From DASVFB01 sp036380275 (GTDB taxonomy: Bacteria; Actinomycetota; Thermoleophilia; Gaiellales; Gaiellaceae), in the NCBI GenBank assembly GCA_036380275.1, contig DASVFB010000012.1, positions 1 to 24,855 of the forward strand: a stretch of 24,855 nucleotides of DNA, in the 5' to 3' direction. The notes beneath the pieces were generated by a model that was not told the DNA's origin, did not search any database, and worked only from the letters and a program-made list of their open reading frames with translations. Positions 7,314-15,193 of the stretch are shown piece after piece. Position 1 is the first letter of the stretch; each line of letters begins with the position of its first letter. A program made the position numbers and the translations under genes.

Positions 7314-8456
7314 ATGGACTTCGAGACGCGCGCGATTCACGACGGGCAGGAGCCGGATCCGACGACCGGCTCGCTCACGACGCCGATCTATGCGACGTCG
7401 ACGTATGTCCAGGAAGAGGTCGGCAAGACCAAGGGCTACGACTACTCGCGCGTCTCGAATCCGACGCGAACCGCACTCCAGGCGTGCCTCGCGTCCCTCG
7501 AGGAAGCCGAGCACGGGGTTGCGTTCGCGTCGGGACTGGGCGCGACGACAACGCTCATGCACCTGCTCAATCCCGGCGATCGCGTCGTGCTGATCGCGGA
7601 CGTCTACGGCGGGGTCTACCGCATGACCTCGCAGGTGTACGAGCCGAAGGGCTACGTCTTCGAGTACATCCCTGCGCAGGAGTTCGCGAACCTCGCCGAC
7701 CATCTCGACGATAAGACGCGCATGGTGTGGGTCGAGACGCCGTCCAACCCGCTGCTGAACATCGTCGACATTCGCGCCGCAGCCGACGCGGCGCACGCTG
7801 TCGGCGCGGTCCTCGCCGTCGACAACACGTTCGCGTCGCCGTACCTCCAGACGCCGCTCGCACTCGGCGCGGACGTCGTCGTGCACTCGACGACGAAGTA
7901 CCTCGGCGGCCACTCCGATGTGATCGGCGGCTTCGTCGCGACGAACGATCCGACGATCGCGGAGCGTCTCTTCTTCCTGCAGAAGTCCCTCGGCGCGGTA
8001 CCGGGACCGTTCGACGCCTGGCTCGTCCTGCGCGGCATCAAGACGCTCGCTCTTCGCATGCGCCAGCACTGCGAGAACGCCCGCGCCGTCGTCGCGTACC
8101 TCGAGCAGCACGACTCGGTCGACCGTGTGTACTACCCCGGGCTGCCGTCGCACCCCGGGCACGAGATCGCGGCGCGACAGATGCGCGACTTCGGCGGCAT
8201 GGTCTCCTTCCTCGCCCCGTCGGAGGAGGAAGCGCTCGCCATCGTCGCGCGTACGAAGATCTGGAAGCTCGCGGAGTCGCTGGGCGGGGTCGAGTCGATG
8301 ATCGAGGTTCCCGCGTGGATGACGCACGCGTCGACGGCCGACGCGCCGTTCGCGCCGCCGAAGAACCTCGTCCGCCTCTCGGTCGGGATCGAGTCGGCCG
8401 ACGACCTCGTCGCCGACCTCGCGCAGGCACTCGTTCCCGCAGCAGCGCACGCTTAG
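7314..8456 (+). CDS. Cystathionine gamma-synthase/gamma-lyase (Cys/Met metabolism PLP enzyme)
   Basis: 380 aa from the ATG at 7314, giving the family-like N-terminus 'MDFETRAIHDGQEPDPTTG'; an in-frame ATG at 7302 would add four residues. A fold-type I PLP enzyme with 'YDYSRVSNPTR' (phosphate/substrate contacts), 'VWVETPSNPLL', the Asp of 'LAVDNTFASP' and the PLP lysine in 'HSTTKYLGGH' (K195). The family covers cystathionine gamma-synthase, gamma-lyase and O-acyl-homoserine sulfhydrylases, which cannot be separated safely by eye. The nearby cystathionine beta-synthase makes gamma-lyase activity (cystathionine to cysteine, 2-oxobutyrate and ammonia) the attractive reading. Five bases separate its stop from the next GTG, so it is co-transcribed with the spermidine-synthase-like gene. 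Confidence 0.9.
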   Translation: MDFETRAIHDGQEPDPTTGSLTTPIYATSTYVQEEVGKTKGYDYSRVSNPTRTALQACLASLEEAEHGVAFASGLGATTTLMHLLNPGDRVVLIADVYGGVYRMTSQVYEPKGYVFEYIPAQEFANLADHLDDKTRMVWVETPSNPLLNIVDIRAAADAAHAVGAVLAVDNTFASPYLQTPLALGADVVVHSTTKYLGGHSDVIGGFVATNDPTIAERLFFLQKSLGAVPGPFDAWLVLRGIKTLALRMRQHCENARAVVAYLEQHDSVDRVYYPGLPSHPGHEIAARQMRDFGGMVSFLAPSEEEALAIVARTKIWKLAESLGGVESMIEVPAWMTHASTADAPFAPPKNLVRLSVGIESADDLVADLAQALVPAAAHA

Positions 8457-8461
8457 AACTC

Positions 8462-9970
8462 GTGCGCCTCGGCGCAATCGTCTTCATCGCCGGCGGCGCG
8501 ACGCTCGCAGTGGAGATCTGCGCGTCGCGGCTGCTCGCACCGTTCTTCGGCAACTCGACCGTCGTCTGGGCAAACGTGATCGGCCTCATCCTCGTCTACC
8601 TCTCGATCGGCTACTGGTTCGGTGGGCGGATCGCCGACCGCATGCCGCGAACGGTCGTGCTCGGCAGAATCGTCCTCGTCGCCGCGGCGGGCGTCGTCGT
8701 CATTCCGTTCATCGCCCGCCCGTTCCTCGACGCCACGGTCAGCCGGCTCGACACTGCCTCGGTCGGCGCCGTCGTCGGCTCGTTCGTCGCGGCGCTCGCA
8801 CTGTTCGCCGTCCCGGTAACGCTGCTCGGAACCGTGAGCCCGTTCGCGATCCGGCTCGCCGTGCCCTCCGTCGAACAGGCAGGCACGGTGTCCGGCCGTC
8901 TCTACGGCCTCTCGACGATCGGCGCCATCGTAGGCACGTTCGCAACGGCGCTCGTAGCCATTCCGTTCATCGGCACGCAGCGCACCCTGATCGGAACCGC
9001 AGTCCTGCTCGCGCTCGCCGCCGGGCTGCTGCTCGGACCTCGCTGGCAGCTGCTGACGATCGCCCTGGCCGCACTGCTCGCCGTGCCGCCGGGTGCGATC
9101 AAAGCGGCGCACGGCGTCCTCTACGAGGGCGAGTCCGAGTACCAGTACATCGACGTCCGCGAGCGCGACGACGGCTCGCGCGTACTCGAACTGAACGAAG
9201 GCGTCGTCGTCAACTCGGTCTGGTACCCGCACAGCGTCCTCACCGGCGGTGAGTGGGACATGTTCCTCGTCGTGCCGCCGCTCGTCCCCCACCCCGTGCG
9301 ACGCGCGCTCGTGCTCGGCAACGCAGGCGGCTCGACCGCGCGCGGACTCGCCGCTCTGTACCCGGGCGTCGAGATCGACGGCGTCGAGCTCGACCCGAAG
9401 GTGACTGATGCCGCGCGGCGCTTCCTCGGGCTCGACGCGATCCCGCGCCTACACGTGATCACGGCCGACGCGCGCGCGTACCTGAGGAGCACGAGCAAGC
9501 GCTACGACGTGATCGCGATCGACACGTACAGGCAGCCGTACATCCCATTCCAAGTGACGACGCGCGAGTTCTTCGAGCTCGTCCGTTCGCACCTGACGCC
9601 CGGCGGAGCGGTCGCGCTCAACGTCGCACGCTTCCCCGGCGACCGCGGCCTCCTGAATGCGATCGCCTCCACCGTGCGCACCGAGCTCGGGCAGGCGTGG
9701 ACGTGGGACGCGCTCCGGTTCAACACGCTGCTCTTCGCGTTCGAATCGCCCGTGACGCGTGAGGAGCTCGTGCGGCGAGTCGGCACCGCGCCCGCTCCCT
9801 TGCAGTCGCTCGTGCCCCTGTTTCGCCGGCAGGTCGCCCCCGCGGGTTTTCGCGGCACCCTTCTCACCGACGACCGCGCCCCCGTGGAGTGGCTCGCCGA
9901 CCGCGCGATCGTCTCGTACATCGCAGGCGGCGGCCGCGTGCAGGAGGACCACCTGCCGACTCAGCCCTAA
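8462..9970 (+). CDS. Membrane-fused spermidine synthase-like protein
   Basis: 502 aa from the GTG at 8462, 5 nt after the previous stop. The N-terminal ~210 residues hold about six or seven hydrophobic helices, beginning 'GAIVFIAGGATLAVEICASRLLAPF' in two stretches. The C-terminal part is a Rossmann aminopropyl/methyltransferase fold: 'LVLGNAGGSTARGL' (motif I, about 284-297), 'GVELDP' (acidic residue for the nucleoside) and 'AIDTYRQPYIPFQVTTREFFEL' split over about 349-370. This is the 'fused MFS/spermidine synthase' architecture common in actinobacteria. Aminopropyl transfer has rarely been shown for such proteins, so the substrate is open. Its position after a transsulfuration enzyme is compatible with use of decarboxylated AdoMet or methylthioadenosine handling, but that is inference. 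Confidence 0.83.
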   Translation: MRLGAIVFIAGGATLAVEICASRLLAPFFGNSTVVWANVIGLILVYLSIGYWFGGRIADRMPRTVVLGRIVLVAAAGVVVIPFIARPFLDATVSRLDTASVGAVVGSFVAALALFAVPVTLLGTVSPFAIRLAVPSVEQAGTVSGRLYGLSTIGAIVGTFATALVAIPFIGTQRTLIGTAVLLALAAGLLLGPRWQLLTIALAALLAVPPGAIKAAHGVLYEGESEYQYIDVRERDDGSRVLELNEGVVVNSVWYPHSVLTGGEWDMFLVVPPLVPHPVRRALVLGNAGGSTARGLAALYPGVEIDGVELDPKVTDAARRFLGLDAIPRLHVITADARAYLRSTSKRYDVIAIDTYRQPYIPFQVTTREFFELVRSHLTPGGAVALNVARFPGDRGLLNAIASTVRTELGQAWTWDALRFNTLLFAFESPVTREELVRRVGTAPAPLQSLVPLFRRQVAPAGFRGTLLTDDRAPVEWLADRAIVSYIAGGGRVQEDHLPTQP

Positions 9971-9974
9971 CTGC

Positions 9975-9980
9975 TAGAAA
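9975..9980 (+). promoter_or_regulatory. Weak -10-like box TAGAAA before the MBL gene
   Basis: TAGAAA ends exactly 6 nt before the ATG at 9987, the same spacing as stronger TANNNT boxes here, but the final T is missing. Transcription may equally come through from the gene 16 nt upstream. Confidence 0.25.
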
Positions 9981-9986
9981 ACCGCG

Positions 9987-10865
9987 ATGCCGCTCGAGCC
10001 CGTCGACCTGCTGCACCTGGGGAACGAGCACGTGATCGGCGTGTACGTCGTCGACACGCCGGAGGGTCCGGCGCTCTTCGACTGCGGGCCGGCGACCTGC
10101 TTCGAGCGGCTCGAGGCGGTCGTCGACCTGACCGAGATCAGGCACCTGCTGCTGTCGCACATCCATCTCGACCACGCCGGCGCCGCCGGCCACGTCGTGC
10201 GCGCGCACCCGCAGATCCGAGTCCACGTGGCCGAGATCGGCGCGCCTCACGTGATCGACCCGGCGCGGCTCATCGGTTCCGCCCGCCGGCTCTACGGTGA
10301 CGAGCTCGACAGGCTCTACGGCGAACCGCTTCCAGTACCCCAGGAGAACGTCGAAGTGATCTGGGACACCGCCGCGGGCGTCAAATCGTTCCCGGCGCCG
10401 GGTCACGCGTCTCACCACGTGTGCTACCTGCTCGACGACGGGACGCTGCTCGCCGGCGACGCGACAGGCGTCCGCATCCTTCCCGGCAGGCATGTGCTTC
10501 CGCACGCGCCGCCTCCGGACATCGATCTCGAAGCGTGGGAGCGAACCTTCGACGAGGTGCTGCGCCACCAGCCCGAGCGTCTGGCGCTGATCCACTTCGG
10601 GGTCGTCTCGGGCACGGAGGACGTGGCCGAGCACATCGAGCGCACGCGCCTCTACCTCGGCGTTTGGGCCAAGCGGGTGCACGACGGCATGACCGAGGAC
10701 GAGTTCGTCGCCGCCGCACGAGCGGACATCGAGGCGAGCGAGGGCGTCGGCGAAGGCGCGGGCGCGTACTTCCGGGCGGCTCCCCTCGCCCAGTCGTATC
10801 TTGGGCTGGAGCGCTACTGGCACAAGAAAGGAGAGCAGGATGCCGAAGCCGCCGCTTCCGGCTGA
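9987..10865 (+). CDS. Metallo-beta-lactamase-fold hydrolase
   Basis: 292 aa. The zinc-binding motif HIHLDH is at 58-63 (H58, H60, D62, H63), with H140 in 'APGHASHH', D158 in 'LLAGDATG' and H203 in 'LIHFG' completing a two-metal site as in glyoxalase II-like and RNase Z-like family members. The C-terminal ~80 residues are helical and include 'DGMTEDEFVAAARADIE'. The fold is certain; the substrate is not (thioester, lactone, or phosphodiester are all possible). It overlaps the next gene by 26 bp, so the two products are probably made together. Confidence 0.88.
   Translation: MPLEPVDLLHLGNEHVIGVYVVDTPEGPALFDCGPATCFERLEAVVDLTEIRHLLLSHIHLDHAGAAGHVVRAHPQIRVHVAEIGAPHVIDPARLIGSARRLYGDELDRLYGEPLPVPQENVEVIWDTAAGVKSFPAPGHASHHVCYLLDDGTLLAGDATGVRILPGRHVLPHAPPPDIDLEAWERTFDEVLRHQPERLALIHFGVVSGTEDVAEHIERTRLYLGVWAKRVHDGMTEDEFVAAARADIEASEGVGEGAGAYFRAAPLAQSYLGLERYWHKKGEQDAEAAASG
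10827..10833 (+). promoter_or_regulatory. Strong Shine-Dalgarno AAAGGAG deciding the start at 10840
   Basis: AAAGGAG lies 6 nt before the ATG at 10840, inside the end of the MBL gene. It fixes the start of the PPOX-class gene and contrasts with the leaderless pattern of first-in-operon genes. Confidence 0.7.
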
Positions 10866-11250
10866 GGTCGACGCGCTGCTTCGCAAGGCCAACCCCGCGG
10901 TGATCGCGACAATCCGCGCCGACGGCTCACCGCATACGGCGGCAACGTGGTACGACTGGGACGGCGAGCGCCTGCTCGTGAACATGGACGCGACGCGTCT
11001 GCGACTCAAGAACATGCGCCGCGATCCACGGGTCTCCCTCACGGTGATGCTCGGCTCGGACTGGTACAGGCAGGTGACGATCTTCGGCCACGCCGTCGAG
11101 ATTCGCGACGATCCGGAGTTCAAGGACATCGACCGGCTCTGCCTGCGCTACACGCGGCGCCAGTTCCAGAACAGGTTGCGCGCCAGGATCAGCGCCGTCA
11201 TCGAGCCCGACTCCTGGTACGGCTGGGAGGGCTCCACCTACTGGCCGTAA
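10840..11250 (+). CDS. PPOX-class F420/FMN-dependent enzyme
   Basis: 136 aa. A split-barrel flavin/deazaflavin-binding protein: 'ANPAVIATIRADGSPHTAATWYDWDG' (two stretches) is the standard opening of the family, followed by 'LKNMRRDPRVSLTVM', which carries the basic residues that contact cofactor phosphates. Many actinobacterial members use F420 rather than FMN and reduce diverse small molecules, but the reaction here is unknown. The start is fixed by AAAGGAG 6 nt upstream. The overlap with the MBL hydrolase suggests a shared pathway. It converges on the glycosyltransferase gene across a 94-nt gap containing the second palindromic repeat. Confidence 0.87.
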   Translation: MPKPPLPAEVDALLRKANPAVIATIRADGSPHTAATWYDWDGERLLVNMDATRLRLKNMRRDPRVSLTVMLGSDWYRQVTIFGHAVEIRDDPEFKDIDRLCLRYTRRQFQNRLRARISAVIEPDSWYGWEGSTYWP

Positions 11251-11296
11251 AGCGCTGCAAAGTCTTGCGCGCGCGAATCGTCCTTTCGTCCCATGT

Positions 11297-11317
11297 CCCA
11301 GGGACTGTCCCTCGGAC
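11297..11317. repeat. GGGAC/GTCCC palindromic repeat, copy 2
   Basis: Matches copy 1 (6690-6710) in 20 of 21 bases, with T for A at the centre. Here an extra GTCCC precedes it (11295-11299), so GTCCC-A-GGGAC-T-GTCCC can fold into either of two hairpins. It lies between convergent genes, where it might act as a bidirectional transcription barrier, but there is no T-run. Confidence 0.65.
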
Positions 11318-11344
11318 GGCGCCATTGTGGACCCGTGGCGCGGG

Positions 11345-12379
11345 CTACGCGCGGCTGCGCTCGATTGCCCGTTCGTATGCCTTGCCGTAATCGCGCACCA
11401 TCCGCATCGGCGAAAAGCGCTCCTCGACGTAGCGGCGGAGCTCGCGCGAGTCGAGCCGATCGGCAGCCTCGAGCGCCTCGGGGATGATGCGGTAGTCCTC
11501 GACGATGATGCCGGAGCGGCCGTGCTCGATCACCTCGGGGACCGCCCCACGCGCCGTCGCGATCACCGGCGTACCACACGCCATCGACTCGATCATCACG
11601 AGACCGAACGGCTCTTCCCATTCGATCGGGAACAACGTCGCGCGCGCGTGCTGCAGCAGCTCGACTTTCTCGCCGTGCGAGACCTCGCCGAGCCACTCGA
11701 TGCCGCCGCCGAGGTGCGGCTCGACGAACTCCGCGAAGTACTGACGCTCCTTCGGCTCGCGCATCTTGCCGGCGAGCTTCAGTGGCAGCCCGGCCTCCAT
11801 CGCGACGGCGACGGCACGGTGGGCACCCTTGTCGGGGCTCATGCGCCCGAGGAACAGCAGGTAGTCGCCGCGTTGCGGCCGGAACGGATAGACGGAGAGA
11901 TCGAGCGCGTTCGGACAATTCGCGAGCCAGTTGTAGTCCGGCCGCGGCTTCCGCTGGTTCATCGAGAGCGAGATGAACGTGGTCTGCGGCGCGACGCGCG
12001 AAACCTGGTCGTATAGGTCGCCGGGCTCGCCGTCGAGCGGACCGTGAACGGTATGAACGACGGGCGTGTCGATCGCTGCGCCGAGGACGGCCGCGAAGGG
12101 GCCTGAGTGATCGTTGATCACGTCGAACTGGTCGGCGCGCTCGTAGCAATGCAGCACGTGCCGCAGCTCCCAGAACGAGCGGCCGATCCATTCGCTCGGC
12201 GCGACCGGATGAATCGCCGCGAGCTTCGCCTTCGTGTGCGAGTCGCCCGACGCGAAGAGCGTGACGTCGTGCCCGCCGTCCACGAGCCCGTCGGCGAGCA
12301 GCGAGACGACCCACTCGACGCCGCCGTAGCCGGTCGGCGGCACGGGGAACCAGCACGGAGCTACGACTGCAATTCTCAC
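11345..12379 (-). CDS. GT4-family glycosyltransferase
   Basis: 344 aa from the GTG at 12379, which overlaps the stop of the upstream debranching-like gene (GTGA). The N-terminus 'MRIAVVAPCWFPVPPTGYGG' and 'GGVEWVVSLLADGLVDGGHD' are the GT-B donor/acceptor Gly-rich loop of family 4; the C-domain has 'LLFLGRMSPDKG' at 175-185 and an EX7E motif, E256 to E264, in 'EEPFGLVMIESMACGTPV'. Such retaining enzymes transfer a sugar from a nucleotide sugar to a saccharide or lipid. Its coupling to a glucosidase suggests alpha-glucan or glycoconjugate metabolism. It is the last gene of a five-gene minus-strand operon. Confidence 0.88.
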   Translation of the reverse strand: MRIAVVAPCWFPVPPTGYGGVEWVVSLLADGLVDGGHDVTLFASGDSHTKAKLAAIHPVAPSEWIGRSFWELRHVLHCYERADQFDVINDHSGPFAAVLGAAIDTPVVHTVHGPLDGEPGDLYDQVSRVAPQTTFISLSMNQRKPRPDYNWLANCPNALDLSVYPFRPQRGDYLLFLGRMSPDKGAHRAVAVAMEAGLPLKLAGKMREPKERQYFAEFVEPHLGGGIEWLGEVSHGEKVELLQHARATLFPIEWEEPFGLVMIESMACGTPVIATARGAVPEVIEHGRSGIIVEDYRIIPEALEAADRLDSRELRRYVEERFSPMRMVRDYGKAYERAIERSRA

Positions 12380-14439
12380 AACGGTTCTACTCTTACCCGT
12401 CCGTCCTCGAGTCTCACATCCCAGGTGGACTCGAACGCGCGAACGCCGGAGAGACGGATTGTGCCAGCCCAGTGCGGCAGCTCGTTGGGAGCGACCGACT
12501 CGAGGCGGTTCCGGCGGCTGTCCGGCCGCAGGCCGAGCAGCACCTGGAGCAGCAGCACCGGCGTGCCCGCCGCCCAGGCCTGCGGACGCGCGGCCGTCGG
12601 GTATGCGATCGGGAACGGCGTCTCCGATCGCTGCAGACCGGCGAATACTTCGGGCAGCTGGTGGTCGAAGTGGCGCGACGCGGCGAGCATGCGCTGCACG
12701 ATCCGATGCGCCTCTGGCCAGCGTTCGTACTGCGCAAGGCCCCAGGCGATGAGCGAATTGTCGTGCGGCCACACCGTTCCGTTGTGGTACGAGAGCGGGC
12801 TGTACGCAGCGTCGGCGTCCGACATCGTGCGCACGCCCCAGCCCGACCACAGGCCGCCGCCCATCAGCTGGTCGACGACGGCGTCGACGCGCTCCGGCGG
12901 GACGATTCGCGACCAGAGCAGGTGCCCCATGTTCGAGCAGATCGAGTCGACGCGGTTCTTCTCACCGTCGAGCGCAAGCGCGTAGAAGCCGCCGCGTTCC
13001 TCGCACCAGAACGCCTCGTCGAAGCGCTGCTTGAGCTCGTCCGCCTCGCGGTCAAGTCGGTCGGCGAGCGAACGGTCGCGCCACGCATCGCGCGCGACCT
13101 CTGCCAGACGCCGCTTCGCGTCGTACACGTAGCCCTGCACCTCGCACGGGGCGATCGCGCCCCGAGCCGTGCGGCCGTCGTGGAACCGCTGCGAGTCGAA
13201 CGAGTCCTTCCACGACTGGACGTCCAGCCCGTGCGCCGAGCGCTTCTCGAACTCGACGAACCCGTCGCCGTCGCGGTCGCCGTACCGGTCGATCCACTCG
13301 AGCGCCTTGAGCGCCGGCTGCTTGAGCTCCTCCGTGATCGAGACGTCGCCGGTCCACCGCCACACCTCCGAGAAAAGGATCAGGTACAGCGGCGTCGCGT
13401 CGAGCGTGCCGTAGTAGCGGCTGAACCAGTTCTGCGCCGCCTTGCCGTGCCGTACCTCGTGCACGATCTTGCCCGGCTCCGCGTCGATCGACGGGTCGTC
13501 TTCGTCGGCCTGCAACAGCGCGAGCGCGGCGAGCGCGTTGCGCGCGAGCTCGGGGCCGAACAGCAGCGTCTGCAAGCACGTGATCAGCGTGTCCCGCCCA
13601 AAAACAGCCATGAACCACGGCATGCCGGCCGCCGGAAGCTTCACGACGCTGGATTCTTTCGAGCTGCGCATGCGCAGCGCCGCGAGATCGGCGACCGACT
13701 GGCCGAACGAGCGCTCCAGCTCCACCCATTCGGCGCGCAGTTGCGGGACGCGCAGTTGCCACGCGGCAAGCGAGTCACGAACGCGCCCGCGTTCCTCGCC
13801 GAAGCGGCGCTCGACCATCGTCGGCACGAGCACGTCGCCGTCCGATACGGGGACGACGTCGATGCGCACCTCCCACCGCTCTCGCGGCTGGAGCTCGACG
13901 GGAAAAGTGATCCCCGAGCCGTCCACCTCACCTGTACGCGAGAAGATGATCTGGGTCCGCAGCGAGTCTTCGGGGTCCTCTAGCACGAACTGGTTGTGCT
14001 CGGCTTCGAAGCGGCACGGCGCCGGCTCGGGAAGCGGCTTTGCGTGCTCGGGGTCGCCAAGCGCGAAGTCGTGCTGCTTCACGGAGAGGATGTCCGCGAA
14101 ATCCGAAGCGAACTCGAACCCGAGCTCGAGCGTGACGGGGTGCATCGATTCGTTCTCGAGCACGACGACGTCCTGCATGCCTTCGCCGACAAATCGTTCG
14201 CGCGTGATGGCGACCTGGTCGTGATGCAGGCCGCCTGCGAGTGGATTGCGGAGAAAGAACGCCGCCGAGAAGTACTCGACCTTGCCCGCAGAGAGCAGGA
14301 GCGGCGTCGCGCCGTTGACGGTCAGCCGCAGCCGGGACAGGAACCGCGTGTCCTCGGCGAAGAGGCCGCTCGTCTCGGCGCCCACGTCACCGATGTCGTC
14401 GCAAATGCAGAACGTCGATCCCTCGAGGATCGTGAACAT
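12376..14439 (-). CDS. Glycogen-debranching-enzyme-like alpha-glucosidase (amylo-1,6-glucosidase type)
   Basis: 687 aa. The N-terminal domain (about 5-190) matches the 'GDE_N_bis' type: 'FTILEGSTFCICDDIGD' and 'GLFAEDTRFLSRLRLTVNG'. The C-terminal (alpha/alpha)6 barrel from about 260 to 640 has 'WFMAVFGRDTLITCLQTLL', 'SWKDSFDSQ' and 'SYHNGTVWPHDNSLIAWGL', conserved in amylo-alpha-1,6-glucosidase/GH63-like enzymes where acidic residues in these loops do the hydrolysis. No signal peptide is visible, so it is probably cytoplasmic. Its ATG (14439-14437) shares one base with the SDR stop, and its TGA overlaps the glycosyltransferase GTG. The exact oligosaccharide substrate cannot be told from sequence. 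Confidence 0.88.
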   Translation of the reverse strand: MFTILEGSTFCICDDIGDVGAETSGLFAEDTRFLSRLRLTVNGATPLLLSAGKVEYFSAAFFLRNPLAGGLHHDQVAITRERFVGEGMQDVVVLENESMHPVTLELGFEFASDFADILSVKQHDFALGDPEHAKPLPEPAPCRFEAEHNQFVLEDPEDSLRTQIIFSRTGEVDGSGITFPVELQPRERWEVRIDVVPVSDGDVLVPTMVERRFGEERGRVRDSLAAWQLRVPQLRAEWVELERSFGQSVADLAALRMRSSKESSVVKLPAAGMPWFMAVFGRDTLITCLQTLLFGPELARNALAALALLQADEDDPSIDAEPGKIVHEVRHGKAAQNWFSRYYGTLDATPLYLILFSEVWRWTGDVSITEELKQPALKALEWIDRYGDRDGDGFVEFEKRSAHGLDVQSWKDSFDSQRFHDGRTARGAIAPCEVQGYVYDAKRRLAEVARDAWRDRSLADRLDREADELKQRFDEAFWCEERGGFYALALDGEKNRVDSICSNMGHLLWSRIVPPERVDAVVDQLMGGGLWSGWGVRTMSDADAAYSPLSYHNGTVWPHDNSLIAWGLAQYERWPEAHRIVQRMLAASRHFDHQLPEVFAGLQRSETPFPIAYPTAARPQAWAAGTPVLLLQVLLGLRPDSRRNRLESVAPNELPHWAGTIRLSGVRAFESTWDVRLEDGRVRVEPL

Positions 14440-15182
14440 CAGTCGCGGAGGATGCGCGCCCCCGACGCCTGCGCGAGGGCCATGACGACGATCTCGTCGA
14501 CGTTGACGTTCGGTGGTCGCGTGACCGCGAACAGGATGCAGTCCGCGACGTCCTCCGCACGCATCGGCCCGCCGAGCGCGACGTTCCCGTAGACGGCGCG
14601 GGCCTTCTCCTCGTCTCCCCCGAAGCGCACGCGTGAGAAGTCGGTCTCGACGAGGCCGGGCGCGATCGTCGTGATCCGGATCGGCCGGCCGAGGAGGTCT
14701 TCGCGCAACGCGCGGGAGAACGCGTGCACTGCCGCCTTCGAGAGGCAGTAGAGCGTGCCTCTCTCGTACGGCCAGATCGCGGCGACGCTGCCGAGGTTGA
14801 CGACGTGCCCGCCGCCATGCTCGAGATGCGGCAGGCAGAGGCGCGTCATCCGGATCACACCGTTGACGTTCGTTTCGATCACGGTGCGCTCGTCCTTCTC
14901 GGTCGACTCCGCGAACGGATTGCGGCCGAGCGCGAGGCCGGCGTTGTTGACGAGAATGTCGAGCCCGCCGAACTCGTCCGCGGCACGCGCGACGAACACC
15001 GCGCAGCTCTCCGGGTCGGTGACGTCGAGCTCGAGCGCGAGGTCGGCCTCGATGGCGTCGACACGGCGGGCGCCGCCGGCCACGCGTGCCCCTGCGTCGC
15101 GCAGCGCGCGCGCCGTCGCCGCCCCGATCCCACTCGACGCGCCTGTGACGATTGCGGACTTGCCGCTCAGTGATGACGCCAT
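14439..15182 (-). CDS. Short-chain dehydrogenase/reductase
   Basis: 247 aa from the ATG at 15182. Classical SDR: 'IVTGASSGIG' cofactor loop (TGASSGIG at 13-20), 'DILVNNAG' with NNAG at 79-82, catalytic Ser132 in 'NLGSVA', Tyr145 and Lys149 in 'YCLSK'. The D-V-T acidic loop at 53-55 is conserved. It most resembles the YdfG-type 3-hydroxy acid/serine dehydrogenase group by general pattern, which is a weak assignment. The frame is open to 15530 but overlaps the CDF gene; the chosen ATG lies 11 nt after the CDF stop with an AAGG about 10 nt upstream. It overlaps the debranching-like gene by one base. Confidence 0.88.
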   Translation of the reverse strand: MASSLSGKSAIVTGASSGIGAATARALRDAGARVAGGARRVDAIEADLALELDVTDPESCAVFVARAADEFGGLDILVNNAGLALGRNPFAESTEKDERTVIETNVNGVIRMTRLCLPHLEHGGGHVVNLGSVAAIWPYERGTLYCLSKAAVHAFSRALREDLLGRPIRITTIAPGLVETDFSRVRFGGDEEKARAVYGNVALGGPMRAEDVADCILFAVTRPPNVNVDEIVVMALAQASGARILRD

Positions 15183-15193
15183 AGCGCGTGACC

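Noticed and set aside
7727..8461. Upstream part of the spermidine-synthase-like frame
   Set aside because: Antiparallel to nothing but out of frame with the gamma-enzyme it overlaps; Arg-rich shadow. The GTG at 8462 begins the first membrane helix.
12472..13983. 503-aa plus-strand open frame opposite the debranching-like gene
   Set aside because: Arg/Val/Leu-rich shadow of a well-supported minus-strand gene with clear domains; typical of high-GC antisense frames.
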